DNA of 64,000 nucleotides, taken from contig NC_016525.1 in NCBI RefSeq assembly GCF_000236905.1, positions 620,001-684,000 on the forward strand, read 5' to 3'. The notes under the pieces were generated by a model. The model had not been told where the DNA came from. It worked only from the letters and a program-made list of their open reading frames with translations, and searched no databases. The position numbers and the translations under genes are program-made. This DNA comes from Tetrapisispora phaffii CBS 4417. Its lineage: Eukaryota; Ascomycota; Saccharomycetes; Saccharomycetales; Saccharomycetaceae. Below are positions 1 to 10,037 of this stretch, piece after piece. Numbering within the stretch: the first letter of the stretch is position 1; the number at the start of each line of letters is the position of its first letter.

Positions 1-1
1 T

Positions 2-1093
2 CAAGGAAATGAAATGAGAGCATTTGACAATAATAATTACTCTAGTAAAAGTCCTTCACCTGGCTATCCAAAACAGCAGCAACAAGGCCAATATGGAATT
101 CCAGGAGCAATTAAATTGACTTCACAAAATGATAGATTATCTGGTGATACTAGATATATCAATAATGGAGATCCTTCTTCAGCATCTCCAAACATGAAGC
201 CAATAATCCAAAATTCTCAGTCTCCAAGCAATAATCAGCGCAATCAACACCAGAACCCTTTGGGGAATAATAATGCAAGTAGTAGCTTTCCACAGAAGCA
301 GCACTATTCACAATATCATCCGCAGCAACAAGGCCCTCCTCAACATTATTCTGGAGATAACTCTCAACGAGGTTATCCTCAACAAGGTCTGCAACAAGAT
401 CTGCAGAAAATTCCCATTCCAAATGGTCCGCCTCAAGGCTTTCCTCAGCACGGTTCTCAACATAGTCCTCAACAAGGTCACCAGCAGAGTTTCCAACAAG
501 GTCTACAAAAAGGTCTTAATCCACAGGCTACGCCCCATGGGTATCAGCAACAAGGATATTCTCATCGTGGTCCATACCAAGGTCCACAAAAGAGTCCTTC
601 TCCAAATGCTCCACAACAAGGTCCACAAAAAAATCATATTCCAAATGGTTTACAGCAAGGTTACCACCAACAAGGTCCTGCTCAAGGTCCTCCTCAAGGT
701 TATCCTCACGGTCAACAGAAAAGCCCTAATCCACAGGTTATGCCTCAAGGTTATCCTCAACAAGGTTATCCTCAACAAGGTTATCCTCAGTCTGGCCTGC
801 AAAAAAGCCCCACTCCGCAAGGTCCTCCCCATGGCTATCCTCAACAAAGCTACCCTCCACAGCAAGGCTATTCTCAACAGGGGTTTATACCGGACAACAT
901 TCCAATGTCTAATGGTGGTAGAACTAAGCATATGAGTATGACCCCACAAGCGCAGAATGGAGAAATGCCCTTTAACAATTTCATACCGCCAGCTGCAGGT
1001 CATCCTAGTAAGTTACATAGTGCTAATTTGAACAAAACTAAAGGTAGAAAACAATTGTATAATGACATTAGAAGTGGTAACTTTGGTATCTAA
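2..1093 (+). CDS. MSB1: Probable MSB1 C-terminal part (5'-truncated by window edge), Gln/Pro-rich
   Basis: The frame is open from the first bases of the window, before the ATG at 14, so the gene very likely begins outside. The visible ~363 residues are low-complexity and rich in Gln, Pro, Gly and Ser. They include many repeats of the type GYPQQG (densest at 735-800) and KSP-x-P motifs, so the region should be disordered. The C-terminus, KGRKQLYNDIRSGNFGI, resembles the end of S. cerevisiae Msb1 as I remember it. Msb1 is a bud-site protein acting in Cdc42/Rho1 polarity and cell-wall signalling. Context supports this: MSB1 (YOR188W) lies close to SPR1 (YOR190W), the duplicate of EXG1, and EXG1 is the next gene here. 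The conserved N-terminal domain is not visible, so the call rests on the last ~20 residues and position. Confidence 0.6.
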   Translation, partial: QGNEMRAFDNNNYSSKSPSPGYPKQQQQGQYGIPGAIKLTSQNDRLSGDTRYINNGDPSSASPNMKPIIQNSQSPSNNQRNQHQNPLGNNNASSSFPQKQHYSQYHPQQQGPPQHYSGDNSQRGYPQQGLQQDLQKIPIPNGPPQGFPQHGSQHSPQQGHQQSFQQGLQKGLNPQATPHGYQQQGYSHRGPYQGPQKSPSPNAPQQGPQKNHIPNGLQQGYHQQGPAQGPPQGYPHGQQKSPNPQVMPQGYPQQGYPQQGYPQSGLQKSPTPQGPPHGYPQQSYPPQQGYSQQGFIPDNIPMSNGGRTKHMSMTPQAQNGEMPFNNFIPPAAGHPSKLHSANLNKTKGRKQLYNDIRSGNFGI

Positions 1094-2924
1094 CGCAAAA
1101 GAACGATTATGTACGTACTATAATATAGAGATGTATTGAAACAAATGAACATTTTATTTATTTACAATTGCTTAATTTGTGTATAATTTTCTTGCACTTT
1201 ATTTGCCAGCAGCCTATCCTTGTCAGTATTTGCGGAAACCAGGAACAAATCATAAATTTTAATACTTATTCATGAAAAATCAACATTCACTGGAAACAAA
1301 ACGCAAAATAGCTACGTGTCTTAGCAAGTTGTAACTCAAGATGAAAATAAATAATGACAACGTTCCATTGATGACTTCAAGACGTTTCATCGGTGTACTG
1401 TCAACATTGCACACCTCAGCCAATAACAAATAAGTTCATATAGATTATATACGTATGTTTAGGTATTTAATACAACCCACTTACAAAATTTCCCCCGATT
1501 TCATAACCAATTTAAAGAGATATAATTATTCTAGTGCCTTACAATTCTTGCATTCAGCAAAAGAACTGTTTCAAGATATTGTATAAATACATATATATAT
1601 GTGTGTGTATATCTTAATATAGCTGATCTAGTAAATACAGTAATTTGAATTGTGACTATATTTGGCAACAATCTTGTCATTGCTTGTCACAGAGTTGAAA
1701 GCCAAATCTTCGACTTGGATTTCCCAATTAAGTAGTTTTGTTAATTCGCGTCTGAGATAACGTTTCAAATTCTTCCTGTGAAAACACGCACTCTAGTAAG
1801 TAACCAAATAAAGTAACATTTTAAATGTAATCAGTTAACCCGTTCCCCCCAAAAAAGAAAACATCACACATAAACCAACGGAGGAGGAACTGTTCTATGT
1901 CATTCGGAATTGCGTATTGAAACGATGCAACCAGTAACTCATGCGCAGAACCTGTCTAGACGTGAGCTACGTGAGATGCCTGAGATGGCCAGTTCCTGTT
2001 ACATTTTCTGGGGCACATCAATTATATGTATTTTACCATCTTCCGCTAACTTTCGAATGTGCAGTTCTCTTGTACTTCCATTCTCGGGGAGAAATGTAGT
2101 TATTTTTACCGTTATAGGTAGCCGCCATACGTGCAGAGCTTTCACCATATAGTTGTCGCACAAACAGACGTAGCCTTGCTACGAATCTCGCTTTTGTTTT
2201 GTTGACAAACACGCATCGCTCGATACACGGATCATAGATCCACACTCAAAACAGTAAACGAAGGATAGAACTTCGTCATTACGAATCAGATCGTTATACA
2301 TACTTTAGCAACACTGATTGAAAAAATTGGGTGATCTTGTAGTTTGCAGGTTATTTTTCCCATTTTCGATTTGTTTCATTGTGTTTTTGGTGTATAATTG
2401 CGCAGAGATTCATTAAACGTCATATTAATCAATTAATTCAATCCAATCCTTGTAAGAGGGTTGCGCTGTATGGTGAGAAAATGTTGTATGAGATGGGCAT
2501 CGAATAAATTTCTAATTTCGTAATCAGATAGTAACGCATTGGAAACTCCATCGATTTTGTATTAATATAGTAACTAGCACAGTTATTTGATTTTAAATAT
2601 AGAAAGAAACCTCAAGTATCTGAAATGCTGCGCTTACTTCTTTCGTTATTCTGTTTTATTTTTACTTTGATTAAAATTAGTATGAATATGGTGAAGCACA
2701 GAGCAATATTTTTTTTGCTCTATCTTTTCAGCAATCTGGATCATATATAACTAGATCATAAATGATCTAGTTATTATAATTCCATTTGACTTGAATAACT
2801 GTTCTGATTCTTAAAGTCCTTTCGTTGTTTATAAAAATATTATAATCGTAGCAGCAACAACATATCAAATAGAAACAACTACTCCTTTTCTTTTTTTTTT
2901 TTCTATACTATATTGCAAAACACA
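1094..2924. other. Long intergenic region MSB1-EXG1
   Basis: About 1.8 kb with no convincing gene. It has a short (AT)/(GT) tract near 1588-1612 and a slightly less AT-rich stretch at about 1860-2250 holding only unconvincing short ORFs on both strands. A 13-bp inverted repeat lies at 2747-2774. A TATA-like TATAAAAAT at 2830-2838 and a poly-T run at 2891-2902 precede EXG1. IES4, which sits between MSB1 and SPR1 in S. cerevisiae, was looked for and not seen. Confidence 0.6.
2747..2774. repeat. Perfect inverted repeat, 13-bp arms with 2-nt spacer, upstream of EXG1
   Basis: Arm ATAACTAGATCAT (2747-2759), spacer AA, and its exact reverse complement (2762-2774). It lies about 150 bp before the EXG1 start codon and about 55 bp upstream of the TATA-like element. 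It could be a dimeric regulator site or a cruciform; function unknown. Confidence 0.8.
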
Positions 2925-4244
2925 ATGCAACTAACATTTGTTGCTTTATTCTTGTTCCTAGTTTCAAACGCCTGGTCTTCACCGGTTCCAAAAAAAAACG
3001 AAAATGATATCCAATTCGTCCACCCACAAAATAAAAAACGTTACTTCGATTATGATAGTTTTGGTCAACCTCTTCGTGGTTTAAACATCGGCGGTTGGTT
3101 AGTTCTAGAACCATACATCACTCCATCATTATTCGAGGCTTTCCGTACTAATCCAGATAATGACAATGGCATTCCAGTCGATGAATATCACTACTGTCAA
3201 TATTTAGGAAAGGATACCGCTGCTGAAAGACTAACTAACCATTGGGACACTTTCTATACCGAAGCTGATTTCGAAGACATCTCTAAATTAGGTTTCAATA
3301 TGGTTAGACTTCCAATTGGTTACTGGGCTTTCAAGACTTTAGACAATGATCCATACGTTACTGGTTTGCAAGAAGCTTACTTAGATAAAGCTATCCAATG
3401 GGCAGCCAAATACAACTTAAAAGTATGGGTCGATCTACATGGTGCTGCTGGTTCTCAAAATGGTTTCGACAATTCAGGTTTAAGAGATTCCATCAATTTC
3501 TTGGATGACACTAACTTGGCTTTAACCACTGAAGTTTTAAATTACATTTTACAAAAATATTCAGCAGACGAATATTTAGACACTGTCATTGGTATCGAGT
3601 TAATCAACGAACCATTAGGTCCTTCTCTGGATATGGATAAATTGAAAAATGATTTCTTATTACCTGCATACAATTACATAAGAGATAATTTACAAAGCAA
3701 TCAAGTTATTATTATTCATGATGCATTCCAACCATTCCACTATTGGGATAACTTTTTAACTCCAGCTCAAGATGCATGGGGTATTGTTGTCGATCACCAT
3801 CATTACCATGTTTTCTCTCCAGGTGAGCTAAGTGCTGAGTTTGATGCCAAAATCAATGACGCTTGTAACTGGGGTCCTGATACTTTAACTGAAGCACACT
3901 GGACTGTCGCTGGTGAATTCTCCGGTGCTTTAACTGATTGTACTAAATGGTTAAATGGTGTCGGTGTCGGTGCTCGTTTTGATGGTACTTACCCAAATTC
4001 ATACTACATCGGTTCTTGTGCCAATAACGAGGATATTTCTACTTGGTCTGATGAAAGAAAGATGCAAACTAGAAAATTTATAGAGGCTCAATTGGATGCA
4101 TTTGAATTAAGAAACGGTTGGGTGTTCTGGTGTTACAAGACAGAATCCACCATCGAATGGGACGTCAGAAGATTAATTGAGAATAATTTATTCCCAAGTC
4201 CATTAACTGATAGATTATATCCAAATCAATGTAACTTTGCTTGA
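2925..4244 (+). CDS. EXG1: Secreted exo-1,3-beta-glucanase (GH5)
   Basis: Cell-wall exo-1,3-beta-glucanase of 439 residues, close to the usual ~445-450 for Exg1/Spr1. The first true ATG is at 2925; the frame runs 12 nt further upstream only through a TTG. Residues 1-19 form a signal peptide ([19 protein letters not shown]). A Kex2-type site follows at NKKR (36-39), as in S. cerevisiae Exg1 just before mature YFDYDS. GH5 signatures are [43 protein letters not shown] (acid/base Glu ~229) and [12 protein letters not shown] (nucleophile Glu ~331). The intact Kex2 site and secretory features favour the vegetative EXG1 over sporulation-specific SPR1. EXG1 followed by HRI1 on the same strand matches S. 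cerevisiae YLR300W-YLR301W. Confidence 0.96.
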   Translation: MQLTFVALFLFLVSNAWSSPVPKKNENDIQFVHPQNKKRYFDYDSFGQPLRGLNIGGWLVLEPYITPSLFEAFRTNPDNDNGIPVDEYHYCQYLGKDTAAERLTNHWDTFYTEADFEDISKLGFNMVRLPIGYWAFKTLDNDPYVTGLQEAYLDKAIQWAAKYNLKVWVDLHGAAGSQNGFDNSGLRDSINFLDDTNLALTTEVLNYILQKYSADEYLDTVIGIELINEPLGPSLDMDKLKNDFLLPAYNYIRDNLQSNQVIIIHDAFQPFHYWDNFLTPAQDAWGIVVDHHHYHVFSPGELSAEFDAKINDACNWGPDTLTEAHWTVAGEFSGALTDCTKWLNGVGVGARFDGTYPNSYYIGSCANNEDISTWSDERKMQTRKFIEAQLDAFELRNGWVFWCYKTESTIEWDVRRLIENNLFPSPLTDRLYPNQCNFA

Positions 4245-4730
4245 TTGAGGAATAGATCCACCAATTACTAAGCAAATTATATGGAGAGACAGTCATTCAA
4301 ACTATAACTCTAGTTCTTTTCTACATTTTTCCAATAAAATACGAAATTAGGAATTTGATTTTTTTAATAATAAATAATTAATATCTTTTTATAGCATATC
4401 ATACTTTTCAATTCATATTAAAGAAGTTGTATTGAGGATTCTTTACATTACTGTCACCCAAATCTGGTTGTCAACAATAGTAATAGTTCCAGATCTGGAA
4501 TCTCACTTTCGTCACAAGTGATAAACATTTAGTTATTTTATACATTCAATTAGTAATCGTACCTTTTCCATGTACATTTCACTTCAATGGAAGGTGTTTA
4601 ATCATACATATACAGAGCGTTTTTATATTATTTTATAAGGAGTTTTACAATTTTTATAAGGAGTTTTACTCAATTTGATCTCAATTGGTTGTTCTTAGCA
4701 AAAAGTAAACATCCATAAATAATAATAAAA
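4245..4730. other. Intergenic EXG1-HRI1 with an 18-bp direct repeat
   Basis: AT-rich 3' region of EXG1 and promoter of HRI1. The only structure seen is a direct repeat TTTTATAAGGAGTTTTAC at 4631-4648 and 4652-4669, 60-100 bp before the HRI1 start. Each copy contains TATAAGGAG, so it may duplicate a promoter element. Confidence 0.6.
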
Positions 4731-5474
4731 ATGCCTAGTCTACTAAAGAGAGTTCTATTCCAAGTTGGCGATGCCATGAACGAAAGAACCATCACTTACT
4801 CATCGGTCTCAAATGATGGTCATTGTATTTCTATTAGACCATTCACCAAGCCAACAGGTGAAAAAGAAGAGAAATTTCCAATTGAATGGGCATTCGCTTG
4901 CACCAATAAAGATGTCAAAGTCACTAAACTATCTGAAACTAGTATGAAGCAAGATTTTGATTTCTTGCTGGATACCAATCGTTACTTAGCTGGTGAACAT
5001 GAAAAGTCCGGTGATATCGTAGAAACTCAGTGGGATACTTGGGAATCTGGGTTGATCCTGGAACACGGTGTTGTTTATCCACATGGTAAGGACAAAGAAG
5101 GTGTTGCATTTAAAGAATTATGGCAGCCACTTGACTGTTCCATTGCCGAAGAAACTATTCTAGCTTCTAGTGAACGTAACGATGTATCTAGATCAATTGT
5201 TCTAAGAACTGAAAAATCCGAAAAATGGGATGGTCTAATTATTGTTACTGGTAGATATGTTCAAGGTATTTTACTGGACAAGACTAAGAGTGACGTTACC
5301 GGTATAAGTATCTTAAGATTAGTCGAAACTGGTGCCATGGACTCATTTTCCCCACTTGTTGTCCAAGGTGAAAACACCCACAAATTCCCAAAAACTTACG
5401 GGAAATTAGAATTAGAAGATGTCATCAAATTAGGTGGTATCGGTTGGGAGGTCATTGAATGTCACAACCAATAG
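4731..5474 (+). CDS. HRI1: HRI1 family protein of unknown molecular function
   Basis: 247 residues against 244 in S. cerevisiae Hri1 (YLR301W). The start MPSLLKRVLFQVGDAMNERT and the blocks FPIEWAFACTNKDVKVT, TQWDTWESGLILEHG, VVYPHGKDKEGV and LGGIGWEVIECH are typical of this small fungal family. Hri1 is a soluble protein reported to interact with Hrr25 and Sec72; its biochemical role is not settled. No transmembrane segment or signal peptide is visible. Position directly after EXG1 on the same strand matches S. cerevisiae. Beyond this gene the order leaves the YLR300 region, so its 3' flank is an evolutionary junction. Confidence 0.93.
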   Translation: MPSLLKRVLFQVGDAMNERTITYSSVSNDGHCISIRPFTKPTGEKEEKFPIEWAFACTNKDVKVTKLSETSMKQDFDFLLDTNRYLAGEHEKSGDIVETQWDTWESGLILEHGVVYPHGKDKEGVAFKELWQPLDCSIAEETILASSERNDVSRSIVLRTEKSEKWDGLIIVTGRYVQGILLDKTKSDVTGISILRLVETGAMDSFSPLVVQGENTHKFPKTYGKLELEDVIKLGGIGWEVIECHNQ

Positions 5475-5875
5475 ATGAAATGATTAACTTTAAGTTCATG
5501 AATTGGTGATACGATTTGACGATAAGAATTGCATATAGACATAATTATCTAAATAACTATGTATTTACATAATCATTTATGAACTTTAACAATATATGAG
5601 ACTAAAAGTATTTCATTCTAAAATGTCATTTGTATTGTATAACTATCATAACAACCACCGGCATAATTTTCTTGAGAAATTTCAAAAAGAAGAAAACACA
5701 CAGAATGTTAAATATGTATTGAAAATCATGAATTTACCTAAGGAAAGAAATTTGTGGAGATATACATACATACATATATATATATATATGTATGTGTATG
5801 ATGTACATGTTGTGTTGAAGGTTTGTTGGAAAAATATTGAGGGAAATAACGATAAAGATCATATACAAGGAAACA
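5475..5875. other. Intergenic HRI1-ERV15
   Basis: AT-rich, with an (ACAT)/(AT) microsatellite that is nearly self-complementary at about 5763-5800. A 95-codon open frame across it is low-complexity and overlaps the cornichon start out of frame, so I do not count it as a gene. Confidence 0.5.
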
Positions 5876-6289
5876 ATGCATAATCTATATGTTTACATTG
5901 CAGCAACCATCATTAACTGTCTCAATATTTTGGGACAAATTCATTTCACCGTCTTGTACGGCGACTTAGAAGCTGATTATCTCAATCCAATTGATTTATG
6001 TTCAAGAATCAATAAATTAGTATTACCTGAAGCATTAGTCCAATGTTTTGGGACATTTTTATATTTGATTACTGGTAATTTTATTACATTTTTGATCAAT
6101 CTGCCATTAAGTGTTTTTAACATAAGAAAAATCATGAATAAGACAAATAAATTAGATGCTACTGAAATTTTCAGAACTTTAAAGAAAAATAAGACAGAAA
6201 CGACGCTGAAATTAACCTTCTATGTGTTCTTATTCTTTTACTATGTGTTTTTCTTAATTAAAAACATTATTGACTATGCATCCACCTAG
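5876..6289 (+). CDS. ERV15: Cornichon-family COPII cargo receptor (ERV14/ERV15)
   Basis: 137 residues, the usual length for yeast cornichons (138-142). The ATG at 5876 gives MHNLYVYIAATIINCLN; the frame extends 13 codons upstream but those are not family-like. The family core is clear: a first membrane segment, then QIHFTVLYGDLEADYLNPIDLC, two further hydrophobic segments (~50-77 and ~110-132) and LDATEIFRTL. Cornichons package transmembrane cargo into COPII vesicles at the ER. Position just before NGR1 (YBR212W) makes it the positional equivalent of ERV15 (YBR210W), but ERV14 and ERV15 are duplicates and the assignment between them is uncertain. It looks rather divergent, for example ITGNFITFLINLP where S. 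cerevisiae has NGYWFVFLLN. Confidence 0.88.
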   Translation: MHNLYVYIAATIINCLNILGQIHFTVLYGDLEADYLNPIDLCSRINKLVLPEALVQCFGTFLYLITGNFITFLINLPLSVFNIRKIMNKTNKLDATEIFRTLKKNKTETTLKLTFYVFLFFYYVFFLIKNIIDYAST

Positions 6290-7798
6290 ATAACTAACTA
6301 CCATGAAAATTTAAGAATCCAAAGCAACAGAAGTGATTGTCTTTACTCCTAAAACATCGTACATATGCATATTTTGTAAACTTAAATTAAGTAATAGATT
6401 AGATAGATTGTAGTTCATAATAAATGGTGATATCATTCATTAGTTCAACCGACAAGGAACTTCTATAATTAACAACAGAGTACTATGTATACAACATAAC
6501 ACCGTTATCAAATACTTGTATTCAAAGTCAGTCCTTTGTCAAATTACAACAAGCGACTGATATTACTTAAACAAGTAAACTAAAATTCCTATTTGAAATC
6601 TAATTTGCAACAACTTCATATATAAACATCCAACGAAATTTAACCAATAGCATGCATACTCATTACACACATTAATTCGAATTTTGTTGAGTTTCAGGCG
6701 CAAGAGAAGTAAAACTCATTATAACTCAAATGGTCATGGGTACGTGATCAGTATCTTGGCTATCCTTCATGCCTAGCAGAAAACATCAGGGTAAAGTTGG
6801 CTGTCACTTGCACAAATGAGGATACACCTCACACCCTTCGTCTCTTACAGCTCCTCAAAACAGCACCTCATATTATACAATAGGCATATATACATACACA
6901 TATAGATATATACTAGAACAGTAAGATTATCAGATAAGGTATAATCGGGTTTTGCAAATAGATTTGAATTAACTGGCCAGCTGAACTTCCGACACGCCTA
7001 CTTATCGGTGTTTCCTTCCATCACTGATCCAATCCACATTTCATGTAATAGTCTTCCGATTCCCCAAACATGCATTTACTGTCTATCTTGTCTTATAGAA
7101 CAACTTCATCGTCAGGTTTGTCTTTCCCCAGTATACGATTGCTATTTATTGACATGGTCATTCCAACGTAAAGTATTGACAGCTAAAAAGGAACTAATAT
7201 TAATTCTACGTGCATACTTCACAATGCTTTAGATATTACATAGCTATTGATATTTTACAGCCGGAGGTGTTTTTTACAAATTACCTTTTTACTCAACATC
7301 TATTCAGTACATGAAATATGACAGTATTTGAACATATGGGATGCAACTTGATTGAATTAATAAATGATATGTAAGTAATAAGAGAAGATATGTTGTTGAA
7401 GCATTAGGTTTTGGAGTAAATTCTATATCGAAAAGTAACGAATAAACTCCTCTTTTTACAGTTTCTTGGTATATGGTTGTTGGTAGTTACATATTTGCTT
7501 GGCTTTTTTATGTAATCTTATTTTGTGGTTGTATTTCATATACACATACATACAAACACATACATATATATAAGGATTTATTACGTTTTAATTCATCTTT
7601 GGGACTGGTATGAATCTTATTCAATAGATTGTTTTGGATGGTACTTTATACTATTTCTTCTTCTTTTAATTACAATGATTAGTATATATTATACATTAGT
7701 TTAAAATTAAATACTTAATTGCACGTCGTAATTGTGCTAGAATTTCAGAGTTTTGGCACTTTGAGAACACATATATATATAAAAGAAATCGTCAGAAG
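6290..7798. other. Long intergenic region ERV15-NGR1
   Basis: About 1.5 kb with no supported gene. In S. cerevisiae AME1 (YBR211C) lies here; no Ame1-like frame is visible. Contents are AT-rich sequence, a more mixed segment at about 6660-6870, and (ACAT/AT)n tracts at about 6882-6912 and 7539-7572. A TATA-like stretch ends at about 7783 just before NGR1. Confidence 0.55.
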
Positions 7799-9625
7799 AT
7801 GCAAGACACCGATAATTCAGACCCTATTTTACCATTGCCCCCTACATCTACAATAAGAACGTCGGTCGAGTCACCAAGGACACTGTGGATGGGTGATTTA
7901 AATCCATTATTTGATGAGCTTACAATTACAAAAATTTGGAAGTCATTGAATCTTCCAGTTTTCGTTAAACTAATTAAGGCTAGGAAAAACTTGTTAATTT
8001 CTAGCTCCTCTACAAAATCACAACATTCTACATCAAACAACTCTCCTGAGAGCGGACTTTCAAATAATGAAGATAATTTTGATTTAGATATTCAAAGAAT
8101 CAATATCAATGGTGTAAATTTTATTGATCCAAATACAGTACAATTGCACCATGCTGGTTACTGTTTCGTCGAATTTGAGTCGCAACAAGATGTAATAGCT
8201 GCATTATCGTTAAATAAAGCTGTGATACCAAACATATTCTCCGAATCAATTAACTTGTATACTAATCCAAATGGGAGAAGAACTTTTAGATTGAATTGGG
8301 CATCTGGTGCAACATTACAGAGTTTAATACCTGCGACGCCAGAATATTCATTGTTCATCGGTGATCTATCCCCATTGACTACAGAAGCTGACATTCTATC
8401 AATCTTTCAGAAAAAGTATAAATCGGTAAAGACAGTCAGAGTAATGACTGATCCAATTAACGGCAGTTCTAGAGGGTTCGGTTTTATAAGATTCAGTGAT
8501 GAAGATGAAAGAAAAGATGCACTAGAAAATATGAATGGTGTAATGTGTCATTCCAGATACTTTAGATTGGCATTGGCAACGCCCAGAACTAATAAATTCG
8601 CTACTTCTACCAATATGACACAAGTTAGGGAAGATAATGATGGGAGAAGTAACAGCGTCACAAATGTTCATACTTCCCCTTATGAACAGACGACTACTAA
8701 TATTAACATCTCCAACAAATTTATTGATAAACTTGATGTCAATAATTTTATTCCAACTTCAAATAATTCTCTTCAGCAGTCAGCACAAAATATCGATCAT
8801 GTGAATTTAGATAACAGTAATACAACAGTATTCATTGGAGGGTTATCTACATCAACCAATGAATATGAATTACAAGTACTATTCGAACCGTTTGGCAATA
8901 TATTAAGTGTAAAAATTCCAATAGGTAAAAACTGTGGATTTGTTAAATTCAAAAGAAAAATAGAAGCAAATGCTGCTATCAAAGGAATGCAAGGTTTTAT
9001 TATTAACGGAAATCCAATAAGATTATCATGGGGAAAATCTAATAATAATGCGAGCACTAAGCTTAATCATAAGCATATTAATATATACAATACTTCAGAC
9101 TCGACAGGGGACACCTTCAATTCCTCAGCTCATCAACAAAATTATTTACAACAGCAACTTCATCAGCAAAGTAACAATTCTTACATTTACAATAATCCCC
9201 CAGATTTTAATTTTTCTACACAAGCCAAAACTTACAATAACTATGCATCGACCAAGTTATTTTTCCGTAGAAGTGAAAGCATTGACGATGAGCAATTTCA
9301 ACAACATTTGCAAGCAAATTATCAATTCAATCAAGAATTACACCAACAAGCGCCTTTGCTGCAACAACAACTATTAGATAACACTGATTCACAAGTAAAA
9401 AATTCTAATTACAATAGGAATAAACATAATTTATCGTATTTTACTACGAATGGCCATCTAAATGCATATGTTTCGAATGTACCTAATTCTGAGATTAGAC
9501 AATTCAGCAACGACTTCAATTTAGCGGAATCTCAATACACTAAAGAAAACCATGTTAATAATATTCCAGAAACTAATCCATATCAACTTTCATTAAATAA
9601 CAACTTCAATGGCAACTACAGTTAA
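7799..9625 (+). CDS. NGR1: RNA-binding protein with three RRMs, NGR1/NAM8 family
   Basis: 608 residues (S. cerevisiae Ngr1 is 672). RRM1 (~22-170) starts at TLWMGDLNP and is split by a Ser/Asn-rich insert, a hallmark of NGR1 compared with NAM8. RRM2 (~181-262) has SLFIGDLSP as RNP2 and RGFGFIRF as RNP1. RRM3 (~340-412) has VFIGGLS and CGFVKF. The C-terminal ~190 residues are Asn/Gln-rich and probably disordered or prion-like. Ngr1 is a cytoplasmic negative growth regulator that promotes decay of the POR1 mRNA. NGR1 followed by MET8 and SDS24 on one strand reproduces YBR212W-YBR214W. Confidence 0.92.
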   Translation: MQDTDNSDPILPLPPTSTIRTSVESPRTLWMGDLNPLFDELTITKIWKSLNLPVFVKLIKARKNLLISSSSTKSQHSTSNNSPESGLSNNEDNFDLDIQRININGVNFIDPNTVQLHHAGYCFVEFESQQDVIAALSLNKAVIPNIFSESINLYTNPNGRRTFRLNWASGATLQSLIPATPEYSLFIGDLSPLTTEADILSIFQKKYKSVKTVRVMTDPINGSSRGFGFIRFSDEDERKDALENMNGVMCHSRYFRLALATPRTNKFATSTNMTQVREDNDGRSNSVTNVHTSPYEQTTTNINISNKFIDKLDVNNFIPTSNNSLQQSAQNIDHVNLDNSNTTVFIGGLSTSTNEYELQVLFEPFGNILSVKIPIGKNCGFVKFKRKIEANAAIKGMQGFIINGNPIRLSWGKSNNNASTKLNHKHINIYNTSDSTGDTFNSSAHQQNYLQQQLHQQSNNSYIYNNPPDFNFSTQAKTYNNYASTKLFFRRSESIDDEQFQQHLQANYQFNQELHQQAPLLQQQLLDNTDSQVKNSNYNRNKHNLSYFTTNGHLNAYVSNVPNSEIRQFSNDFNLAESQYTKENHVNNIPETNPYQLSLNNNFNGNYS

Positions 9626-10037
9626 AATCGTAGAAGTTGTTTTAATGAAGTAATTTCTCAACAGGTATTCCTTTACCAAAGGGAACGTTAAGTGAGGCTT
9701 ATAAAAATCTAACTATAAGCCTGATATTTTCCATTATTTATTATTTGCTCTTTAATCTTGATGTTTATACTCGATATTTAATAATAAGTTCAATTACTGT
9801 TTATTGATGTTTTTTTGTTCATTACATACCTTTTCTATTCATGTAGTCATTGACTTTTACGTTACACAATCCGATTTGGTATCGTGGGTTGACTCATTGC
9901 AAATGTCCGAAGTCACATATGTTTAAGTTATAAAAAAGGATCTTGAATAAAAATTAGTTATATATATATATAATAAACAATTGATTCTATAATGCTAGTC
10001 TATATGTAGCAACAAGCTATCAGACTAAAAAACTAAG
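9626..10037. promoter_or_regulatory. MET8 promoter region with a Gcn4-type site
   Basis: About 410 bp. A consensus Gcn4 site TGACTCA lies at 9890-9896, about 140 bp before the MET8 start, as expected for an amino-acid/sulphur metabolism gene. An (AT)n tract lies at about 9959-9972. No CACGTG (Cbf1) site was seen. A single 7-mer is weak evidence. Confidence 0.45.

Noticed and set aside
273..935. 220-codon ORF in another frame of the MSB1-like gene
   Set aside because: Out-of-frame shadow of the Gln/Pro repeat region; composition mirrors the repeat and no start or domain supports it.
5596..5883. 95-codon + ORF before the cornichon gene
   Set aside because: Crosses an AT/ACAT microsatellite (Tyr-Ile-His run), overlaps the ERV14/15 start in another frame and shows no conserved feature.
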